This document shows positions 21,500 to 27,228 of a stretch of 27,228 nucleotides of DNA, in pieces. The DNA lies in the NCBI GenBank assembly GCA_023393475.1, contig JAEWLC010000041.1, positions 1 to 27,228 on the forward strand, given 5' to 3'. Source of the DNA: Pseudomonadota bacterium. GTDB lineage: Bacteria > Pseudomonadota > Alphaproteobacteria > Rhizobiales > Devosiaceae. Every line of letters begins with the position of its first letter. Positions within the stretch are counted from its first letter, which is position 1. The notes below the pieces were generated by a model. It ran no database searches, was not told the DNA's origin, and was given only the letters and a program-made list of their open reading frames with translations. Made by a program: the position numbers and the translations under genes.

Positions 21500-22470
21500 T
21501 GGGTGACCTCCTGGCGCCCGGTCAGGCGCGGCCAGAGGCGAGCAAAGGTCCGAGCCGAGGCAGTGCGATCGGCCGTGTGGGCGATCGACAGTCGGCGCTC
21601 GAGCAAGCCCTGCACGACGCTGATGACTGCGGTGAGCGCGAGGTACCAGATGCTCGCTACGATCAGCAGCGGGATGACTTGGTAGTTGGTGGCGTAGATG
21701 CCCTGGGCGCGAGTCATGAGGTCGCCGACACCGACGATCGAGACGAGCGAGGTGGCCTTCAGGAGGTTGATGGTGTCGTTGCCGAGCGGCGGGATGATCG
21801 AACGCGCGGCCTGTGGGGCGATGACGCGGCGAAACGCCTTGGCGCGGGTCATGCCCAGAGCGGTTGCCGCTTCGATCTGGCCGGGCTGCACGGAGATGAG
21901 GCCGCCACGGATGATCTCGCCCATATAGGCGGCCTGGTTGAGGCCGATTGCGACTAGGCAGGCGGTGATGGGCGGCAGCAGGTCATTGGTGGCGCCGTAG
22001 ATGCCGATATCGGTGAAGGGGATGCCGATGCCGAGGCGGGGGAAGAAGGTGCCGAGGTTGTACCAGATCAGCAGCTGCACCAGCAGCGGCACGGCGCGGA
22101 AGAAGCCGAGGTAGCCGATGGCGATGGTGCGGATCAGCGGATTTGCCGACATGCGCATCAGCGCGATGACTAGGCCACTGGCGAAGCCGATGATCGCCGA
22201 GGCGACTGTGAGAAGGATGGTGACGCCGAGGCCCTGTAGGATGATCGGCGCGGTGAGGAACTTGCCGATCGAGTCCCACCGCATCGCCGGATTCGCACCG
22301 ACGATTACCGCGGCATACGCAGTGACAAGCACTGCGAGCAGCCAGACGGCGATGTCGCGGACGTGGCGACGGCGGCCGCGGCCGGAGTCGTCTACAGGCC
22401 GCTCCTCAAGCGGGATCGTTTCAGCGGGCGCGAGCTTGGCAGGCGAAGCAGGCACGTGGTCACCATGCAT
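21496..22470 (-). CDS. Amino-acid-type ABC transporter, permease
   Basis: As drawn, a 324-residue permease of the HisM/HisQ type. A charged N-terminal tail precedes the first helix (about residues 39-60, DIAVWLLAVLVTAYAAVIVG). The family start VTILLTVASAIIGFASGLVIALMR and the EAA loop QIEAATALGMTRAKAFRRVIAPQA are present. It is the first gene of a six-gene operon (permease, ATPase, binding protein, monooxygenase, sulfurtransferase, ssuD). ATG 22470 touches the shared operator and has no Shine-Dalgarno; GTG 22455 is an alternative start, or the message is leaderless. The helical core is unaffected. Confidence 0.9.
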   Translation of the reverse strand: MHGDHVPASPAKLAPAETIPLEERPVDDSGRGRRRHVRDIAVWLLAVLVTAYAAVIVGANPAMRWDSIGKFLTAPIILQGLGVTILLTVASAIIGFASGLVIALMRMSANPLIRTIAIGYLGFFRAVPLLVQLLIWYNLGTFFPRLGIGIPFTDIGIYGATNDLLPPITACLVAIGLNQAAYMGEIIRGGLISVQPGQIEAATALGMTRAKAFRRVIAPQAARSIIPPLGNDTINLLKATSLVSIVGVGDLMTRAQGIYATNYQVIPLLIVASIWYLALTAVISVVQGLLERRLSIAHTADRTASARTFARLWPRLTGRQEVTQ

Positions 22471-22492
22471 TATGTCTATCTACGTAGTAGAC
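22467..22492 (-). promoter_or_regulatory. Sulfur-block operator, copy D, before the permease operon
   Basis: GTCTA-N9-TAGAC at 22474-22492 is a perfect inverted repeat in its arms. Read in the direction of the operon, it is followed at once by ATAATG, giving CATAAT or TAATGC as a possible -10 in the same register as copies B and C. The annotated ATG is only 3 bases past the right arm, so the start codon may need to be moved. Confidence 0.68.
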
Positions 22493-22803
22493 TAATGCGT
22501 AGGCGTGCGCGAGGCGGGGAGCCGTCGGTGCGTGCTCGAAGATCGGAAAAGATTCGCGATATTGGCTGCGGCTACAGGATGAAATTGCGCGAGTGGGTCC
22601 GGGGGATCGGCGTGCGAAGTATTCGTTGCTGTGTCGTGCTGCGAAATGGGCAGGCGCCGACACGCGGGCGCCACAGTTTCGACTCGCTCGCGGGGAGCAT
22701 TCGACCGTAACCTCGGCGACAGGGATGGAGGCGATTCAGGCAGAGTTCACCTGGGGTCGCGCACCACCAGCCCGACGCTCACTTTCGAAGCCGAGGTTTC
22801 CGC
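22493..22803. other. Intergenic region without a recognisable gene
   Basis: About 310 bases separate the permease operon from the divergent DUF4424 gene. I see no convincing small gene or RNA. The open frames that cross it have no ribosome site and no recognisable protein content. A hairpin GGCGCC-N8-GGCGCC lies at 22653-22672, without a T tract. The promoter of the DUF4424 gene should be here, but no clear -35/-10 pair is visible. Confidence 0.5.
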
Positions 22804-23829
22804 ATGAGACGTTTTGGGATTGCGCTTGTCGCCGCACTGCTCGCCGTACCCGCCCTGGCGAACGATACGATGTCGACCCTCGGCGCCGGTGGCCTGATCT
22901 TCATCCAGAGCAGCGACGTCCGGATGGTTCGCGAGGATCTCTACGTCTCGCCGGAACTGGTGACGGTGCGGTACGAGTTCCACAATGACAGCGACACCGA
23001 CACCGATGCGCTGGTGGCGTTCCCGCTGCCTGACATCAAAGGCGACGGCGACTTCATGGTGTCGGTCCCGACCGAGGATCCCGAGAATCTGTTCGGGTTC
23101 GAGACGATGGTCGATGGCGCGCCGGTGGATGCCCAGCTGCACCAGTACGTGTTCGCCACCAATATCGACTCCACGCAGTACCTGACCGATCTCGGCGTCC
23201 CGTTGGTGCCGTTCGGCGAGGCAACCAGCACGGCGCTGAATGCGCTCGATGATGCGGCCAAGGTGGAGCTGCTGCACCGGGCGCTGGTGATCCCGATGGA
23301 GTACGACGCAGGGCAGGGCATGCAGACCGACTACGTGCCGGTGTGGACGCTGAAATCGACCTATAGCTGGGAAGCCCACTTCCCGGCGGGCCAGACCGTG
23401 GTGGTCGAGCACAGCTACAAGCCGAGTGTCGGCGGAACCGTGGCCGTCACGTTCCTCTCGCCGCCCTACGAAGACTACGACCCTGCCGCGGACTACAAGA
23501 AGCGCTACTGCACCGATGACAGCTTCATCAACGCGGTGAAGAAGACGCTGCCAAGGCCGGACGAGCCCTATGGCGCGCCGTTCACCGAGAGCTGGCTGAG
23601 CTACATCTGGTCGACCGGCGCCAACTGGCAGGGATCGATCGGCACATTCCATCTCACCATCGACAAGGTCCTGCCGCAGAATCTCGTGTCGTTTTGCTGG
23701 GATGGCGAGGTGACCAAAACCAGTCCCACGACATTCGAGATGGAGGCCAAGGACTGGTGGCCGCCCTATGGCCGCGAGCTTGAGGTGCTGATCCTCAACC
23801 GGCAAGATCCGGAGCCGAACGTCGGCTGA
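22804..23829 (+). CDS. DUF4424-family exported protein
   Basis: A 341-residue protein with a clean signal peptide (MRRFGIALVAALLAVPALA). The mature start NDTMSTLGAGGLIFIQSSDV and VRMVREDLYVSPELVTVRYE are characteristic of DUF4424. The rest is rich in aromatic and acidic residues with a predicted beta-rich fold (VPVWTLKSTYSWEAHFPAGQ, WQGSIGTFHLTIDKVLPQNL). Two cysteines (KRYCTDD, SFCWDGE) may pair in the periplasm. The family has no established function that I know of. GAGG lies about 8 bases before the ATG. It is divergent from the sulfur operon and upstream of the GNAT and folA genes. Confidence 0.88.
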   Translation: MRRFGIALVAALLAVPALANDTMSTLGAGGLIFIQSSDVRMVREDLYVSPELVTVRYEFHNDSDTDTDALVAFPLPDIKGDGDFMVSVPTEDPENLFGFETMVDGAPVDAQLHQYVFATNIDSTQYLTDLGVPLVPFGEATSTALNALDDAAKVELLHRALVIPMEYDAGQGMQTDYVPVWTLKSTYSWEAHFPAGQTVVVEHSYKPSVGGTVAVTFLSPPYEDYDPAADYKKRYCTDDSFINAVKKTLPRPDEPYGAPFTESWLSYIWSTGANWQGSIGTFHLTIDKVLPQNLVSFCWDGEVTKTSPTTFEMEAKDWWPPYGRELEVLILNRQDPEPNVG

Positions 23830-23893
23830 TGCCCTGCCGAGAGGACGGAATCGATGTAGAGCCTGCGCTGGACCTGCCAGAGAACGACTTTCG

Positions 23894-24373
23894 ATGAGCC
23901 TCAACATCCGCAGCGCGGTGCCAGATGACGCCGCACAGATCATCCGCTTCATCGAGGCGCTGGCCGGCTACGAGAAGCTGAGGCACGAGGCCAAGGCGAC
24001 CGAGGCCGATATCCTGCGCGACCTGTTCGGCACCGATCCGAAGGTTTTCTGCGAGATCGCGGAGTGGGAGGGCAAGCCCGTCGGCTTCTCGCTGTGGTTC
24101 TACACCTACTCCACTTTCCAGGGACGGCACGGGATCTGGCTCGAGGACCTGTTCGTTGATCCGGAGGCGCGTGGGCTGGGCGTCGGCAAGGCCCTTCTGG
24201 TGAACCTCGCGCAGCGCTGCGTGCGGGAGGGACTGGGTCGGTTCGAGTGGTGGGTGCTCGATTGGAACGAGCCCTCGATCCAGTTCTACAAGTCGCAGGG
24301 CGGCGTGATGCAGGACGAATGGACCAAGGTACGCGTCGACGGTGAAGCGCTGCAAAAGCTGGGTGCGCCATGA
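23894..24373 (+). CDS. GNAT-family N-acetyltransferase
   Basis: A 159-residue acetyltransferase. The N terminus is LNIRSAVPDDAAQIIRFIEAL; the acetyl-CoA pyrophosphate loop is VDPEARGLGVGKALLVNLAQ (R/Q-x-x-G-x-G/A type). GFSLWFYTYSTFQGRHGIWLEDLFV and WWVLDWNEPSIQFYKSQG resemble the diamine (spermidine/spermine) acetyltransferase branch, SSAT-like. A polyamine or lysine-derived amine substrate is possible but unproved. Its stop overlaps the folA start (ATGA at 24370-24373), so the two are translated together. Confidence 0.92.
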   Translation: MSLNIRSAVPDDAAQIIRFIEALAGYEKLRHEAKATEADILRDLFGTDPKVFCEIAEWEGKPVGFSLWFYTYSTFQGRHGIWLEDLFVDPEARGLGVGKALLVNLAQRCVREGLGRFEWWVLDWNEPSIQFYKSQGGVMQDEWTKVRVDGEALQKLGAP

Positions 24374-24879
24374 GCGTCCCCGTCGCGATGATCGCGGCTG
24401 TCGGGGCAAACGGAGTGATCGGCGCCGAAGGCCAGATTCCGTGGCGGCTGCCGACCGACTTTGCGCATTTCAAGCGTACCACGCTCGGCAAGCCGCTCAT
24501 CATGGGACGCAAGACCTTCGAGAGCATCGGCAAGCCGCTGCCGGGGCGCACGAACATCATCGTGACGCGGCAGGTCGGCTATCGCGCCGAGGGGGCGCTG
24601 ACGACCGGCAGCCTCGAGAGGGCGCTCGAGCTGGCGCGGGAGATTGCTGCGGTCGACGGTGCCAACGAGGTGATGATCGGCGGCGGCGGTGAGATTTATC
24701 GCGAGGGGATGGCGATCGCGGAGCGGCTTTACGTCACACATGTCGAGGCATCTCCGGATGGCGATGCTTTCTTTCCGGTCATCGACCCCAAGATCTGGGA
24801 AGTAGAGTTGGTACTCGACGTTCAACGGACTGAGCGGGAAAGTCATCCGTTCACGGTAAAAGTCTATCGCCGTCGCTAA
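24370..24879 (+). CDS. folA: Dihydrofolate reductase
   Basis: Reduces dihydrofolate to tetrahydrofolate with NADPH, restoring the cofactor consumed by ThyA. The 169-residue sequence has MIAAVGANGVIGAEGQIPWRLPTDFAHFKR (N-terminal loop with the conserved Trp-Arg-Leu and the catalytic Asp), LIMGRKTFESIGKPLPGRTN, the NADPH-binding EVMIGGGGEIYREGMAIAER and the C-terminal LDVQRTERESHPFTVKVYRR. It lacks its own strong ribosome site and is coupled to the GNAT gene. In many relatives it lies next to thyA; here the two are 14 kb apart. Confidence 0.97.
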   Translation: MSVPVAMIAAVGANGVIGAEGQIPWRLPTDFAHFKRTTLGKPLIMGRKTFESIGKPLPGRTNIIVTRQVGYRAEGALTTGSLERALELAREIAAVDGANEVMIGGGGEIYREGMAIAERLYVTHVEASPDGDAFFPVIDPKIWEVELVLDVQRTERESHPFTVKVYRRR

Positions 24880-24890
24880 CCGCGCGCACG

Positions 24891-24919
24891 TTGATCGGTG
24901 CGGGGGGCTTCCCTATATA
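24891..24919 (+). promoter_or_regulatory. Promoter of hflKC
   Basis: -35 TTGATC (24891-24896) and -10 TATATA (24914-24919) are exactly 17 bases apart, in the 76-base gap between folA and hflK. The CTATATAG around the -10 is the same as at the ssrA promoter. It would give a leader of roughly 30 bases before the hflK ATG. Confidence 0.7.
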
Positions 24920-24955
24920 GTTCGGCGAACGATAACCCGGCAGGAAAGGTAGCTA

Positions 24956-26062
24956 ATGCCCTGGGACAATAATACGGGTGGGGGAGGCCGCAATTCGAAC
25001 AACGGCGGTCCCTGGGGTCAGGCACCACAAGGTGGGGGAGGCGGCAACCGGCGCGGTGGCGCGGGTCCCAACCTCGATGAACTTCTGTCGCGTGGGCGCG
25101 ACCAGTTCCGCGGCGGCATTCCCGGCGGGCGCTGGGCGATAATTGGCGTCGTCCTCGCGTTGGGCGTGTTCTGGGTGGTCAATTCCGTATTCACCGTGCA
25201 GGAACAGGAATGGGCGGTGAAGCTGCGCTTCGGCCAGCCCGTCGAGACCGTTCCGGCAGGTCTCCATTTTGCGCTGTGGCCGATCGAGACGGTTGAACGC
25301 GCTCCGCGTTCCGAAAACCGCACGACCATCGGTTCGGTCGGCTCGACCCGCGCACAGTCCAACGAAGGCCTGATGCTCTCGAGCGACCAGAACATCGTGG
25401 ATGTGAGTTTCTCGGTGCTGTGGTCGGTCAGCGACCCGGTCGCCTATCTCTTCAACGTGCGCGATCCTGACGACATGGTGCGCTCGATCGGCGAAAGCGC
25501 GATGCGCGAAGTCGTCGGCCAGCGGCCAGTGCAGGACGTGTTCCGTGATGACCGTGCCGGTATCGCAAATGACGTGCGCGCCATCATGCAGTCGATCGTG
25601 CAGAGCTACGGCATGGGCGTGACCGTGTCGCGCGTTGCCATCGAACAGGCGGCGCCGCCTGCCGAAGTGGCCGATGCCTTCGCCGAAGTGCAGCGTGCCG
25701 GCCAGGACGAAGAGCGTTTCCAGGAAGAGGCGCGGCAGTACACCAACGAACTGCTCGGTAACGCGCGCGGCCAGGCGGCCAAGCTTCGTGAAGACGCAGC
25801 GGCCTACAAGAACCGCGTCGTGCAGGAAGCGGAAGGTGAGGCGGCTCGCTTCCTCTCCGTCTACCAGGAGTACGCCAAGGCTCCTGAAGTGACTCGCAAG
25901 CGCCTGTTCCTCGAAACCATGGAGCAAGTGCTCGGAGGTACCGAAAAGGTGCTGGTCGAAAGCGGTGCCGGCTCGGGGGTAATCCCGTACCTGCCGCTGC
26001 CTGAACTAAGGTCCGGCTCAAGCTCGGCTCTTCCCTCCACGACTCCGACCGGGGGGCAGTAA
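24956..26062 (+). CDS. hflK: HflK, subunit of the FtsH-modulating membrane complex
   Basis: With HflC this protein forms a large cage around the FtsH protease in the inner membrane and limits its action on membrane proteins. The 368-residue product has a Gly/Asn-rich cytoplasmic start (about residues 1-40), one membrane helix at about residues 61-81 (RWAIIGVVLALGVFWVVNSV), the SPFH/band 7 domain from VQEQEWAVKLRFGQPVETVP to about residue 240, a helical region (RFQEEARQYTNELLGNARGQ) and a short Ser/Pro tail. AGGAAAGG lies before the ATG. hflC follows after 3 bases. Confidence 0.96.
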   Translation: MPWDNNTGGGGRNSNNGGPWGQAPQGGGGGNRRGGAGPNLDELLSRGRDQFRGGIPGGRWAIIGVVLALGVFWVVNSVFTVQEQEWAVKLRFGQPVETVPAGLHFALWPIETVERAPRSENRTTIGSVGSTRAQSNEGLMLSSDQNIVDVSFSVLWSVSDPVAYLFNVRDPDDMVRSIGESAMREVVGQRPVQDVFRDDRAGIANDVRAIMQSIVQSYGMGVTVSRVAIEQAAPPAEVADAFAEVQRAGQDEERFQEEARQYTNELLGNARGQAAKLREDAAAYKNRVVQEAEGEAARFLSVYQEYAKAPEVTRKRLFLETMEQVLGGTEKVLVESGAGSGVIPYLPLPELRSGSSSALPSTTPTGGQ

Positions 26063-26065
26063 GCC

Positions 26066-27148
26066 ATGAACCGTTTAGTCATTCTCGGCATTGCTGCCAT
26101 TGCGCTGATCTACGTGCTCCTGTCGTCGCTGTTCGTCGTGAACGAGCGCGAGCAGGCCATCGTCATGCGGTTCGGCCAGATCACCGACGTGAAGACCGAG
26201 CCCGGTCTCTACTTCAAGATCCCGACGGACTTCGTAGACACGGTCCAGATCATCGAGGATCGCCTGCTACGCTACGACAAGGCCAACATGTCGGTGCAGG
26301 TGTCGGACGGCAAGTTCTACATCGTCGACGCCTTCGCCACCTACCGCATCGCGGACCCGCGCCTGTTCCGGTCGCGTGCGAGCGGCGACCTGCGTGTGGT
26401 CGATGACCGTCTTTCGACGCTGTTCGACGACTCCCTGCGTCAGATCTACGGTCTTCGCGATTTCACTGCGGCCCTTTCCGAGCAGCGCCCGGAAATGATG
26501 CGCGAAGCCCGCGACCTGATCCGTCCGGACCTGGCCCAGCTCGGCATCGAGGTGGTGGATGTTCGCATCCTGCGCACCGATCTCGACGCGAACGTCTCGG
26601 CCGATACGTACAACCGCATGAAGGCCGAACGTCTCGCGGAGGCCGCGCTGCTTCGTGCCCGCGGCCAGGAAGTCTCCCAGACGGCTCGCGCCGTGGCGGA
26701 CCGCCAGGCCGTCGAGGTGCTGGCGGCAGCTCGCCGCGACTCGGAAATCCTCCGAGGCGAGGGTGAAGCCTCTCGCAGCGAGATCTTCGCCAACGCCTAT
26801 GGCCGGGATCAGGACTTCTTCGAGTTCTACCGCTCGATGCAGTCCTACCGGGCCTCACTGAGCGGAGGCGGGACGACCATGGTGCTGTCGCCGGATTCCG
26901 AGTTCTTCCAGTACTTCCAGAGCCAGAATCCGAACAATGTCGCTCCGCCTTCGGGCGCTGCGCTCGAGCCGATCCCGCCGACCCCGCTGGTCGAGGAACC
27001 GGCAACCGAGTCGCCGCTGCCGATGGACCCGCTGCTCGCACCGGCAACCGACGCGGCACCGGCCGACGCCGCTCCGGTGGATACGCTGTCGGTCCCGACC
27101 GACACGGTGCCTGTGACCCCGGCCGAACCTGCCCCTGCGGTGCAGTAA
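26066..27148 (+). CDS. hflC: HflC, subunit of the FtsH-modulating membrane complex
   Basis: Partner of HflK. The membrane helix is near the start (residues about 4-25, LVILGIAAIALIYVLLSSLF), followed by the SPFH domain (VNEREQAIVMRFGQITDVKT, PGLYFKIP, DRLLRYDKANMSVQVSDGKF) and the helical stalk ERLAEAALLRARGQEVSQTA. At 360 residues it is longer than the E. coli protein (about 334). The extra length is a Pro/Ala/Thr-rich tail from about residue 290 (PPSGAALEPIPPTPLVEEPA onward), probably disordered in the periplasm. The gene begins 3 bases after hflK. No terminator is visible in the 80 bases left in the window. Confidence 0.95.
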   Translation: MNRLVILGIAAIALIYVLLSSLFVVNEREQAIVMRFGQITDVKTEPGLYFKIPTDFVDTVQIIEDRLLRYDKANMSVQVSDGKFYIVDAFATYRIADPRLFRSRASGDLRVVDDRLSTLFDDSLRQIYGLRDFTAALSEQRPEMMREARDLIRPDLAQLGIEVVDVRILRTDLDANVSADTYNRMKAERLAEAALLRARGQEVSQTARAVADRQAVEVLAAARRDSEILRGEGEASRSEIFANAYGRDQDFFEFYRSMQSYRASLSGGGTTMVLSPDSEFFQYFQSQNPNNVAPPSGAALEPIPPTPLVEEPATESPLPMDPLLAPATDAAPADAAPVDTLSVPTDTVPVTPAEPAPAVQ

Positions 27149-27228
27149 GGCTGGTCACACGGTGGCCATGGTGGCCGCCACGACTGAACACTGAGAAGCG
27201 GGCGGCGGGGGTGTCGCGGGCGGCGTGG

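Noticed and set aside
10170..22803. Genomic island with defined ends
   Set aside because: No integrase, tRNA target, insertion sequence or flanking direct repeats could be seen, so only an accessory block is claimed.
22593..22988. 131-residue plus-strand frame between the permease and DUF4424 genes
   Set aside because: It overlaps the start and signal peptide of the DUF4424 gene in another frame and has no ribosome site or recognisable domain.
27149..27228. Start of a gene downstream of hflC
   Set aside because: Relatives often have a small DUF2065 gene or a DegP-type protease here, but the 80 bases left show no convincing ribosome site or frame.

Overview
The window is a high-GC stretch of an alphaproteobacterial chromosome, most likely from the Hyphomicrobiales (Rhizobiales). 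The strongest pointers are a circularly permuted two-piece tmRNA, an alpha-type SspB, two small DUF1127 proteins, and housekeeping genes in the usual rhizobial neighbourhood (sspB, thyA, folA, hflK, hflC). A Devosia-like genus is possible, but the sequence alone does not settle it. I see no insertion sequence, integrase, CRISPR array, rRNA or ordinary tRNA.

Layout. 1-987 is the 3' part of ilvC, closed by a perfect hairpin terminator. 1050-3160 holds a small exported protein, a TetR-type regulator, and a divergent metallo-beta-lactamase-fold gene coupled to a tiny cysteine-rich protein; two copies of one inverted repeat lie between the divergent genes. 3181-3565 holds two short DUF1127 genes on the minus strand. 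3660-7927 holds a GFA-type zinc protein and a 1228-residue AsmA-like protein. 7924-9104, on the minus strand, is ssrA, then sspB, then a ribbon-helix-helix protein, so the tagging RNA sits directly upstream of the adaptor for its tag. thyA follows on the plus strand.

10193-22492 is an accessory sulfur-acquisition block between thyA and the DUF4424/GNAT/folA/hflKC segment. It contains an old-yellow-enzyme flavoprotein, an Rrf2 regulator with four clustered cysteines, a FAD/NAD(P)-binding protein that appears to have lost its middle third, a TauABC-type sulfonate importer with a flavin reductase, and a convergent operon. That operon encodes an amino-acid-type ABC importer, an NtaA/DmoA-type monooxygenase, a 3-mercaptopyruvate-type sulfurtransferase and the alkanesulfonate monooxygenase SsuD. 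The expected scheme is that the importers bring in organosulfur compounds, the flavin reductase supplies reduced flavin, the two monooxygenases release sulfur as sulfite or a related product, and the sulfurtransferase handles sulfane sulfur. No TauD dioxygenase is present.

The most interesting observation is that all four promoters of this block carry the same 19-bp imperfect palindrome, close to GTCGA-N9-TAGAC, directly against the likely -10 element. One copy lies before the Rrf2 gene itself. This suggests an autoregulated sulfur regulon controlled by the local Rrf2 protein. The motif was found by eye and the regulator assignment is inference.

The window ends with hflK and hflC behind a clear promoter; 27149-27228 holds no recognisable gene.
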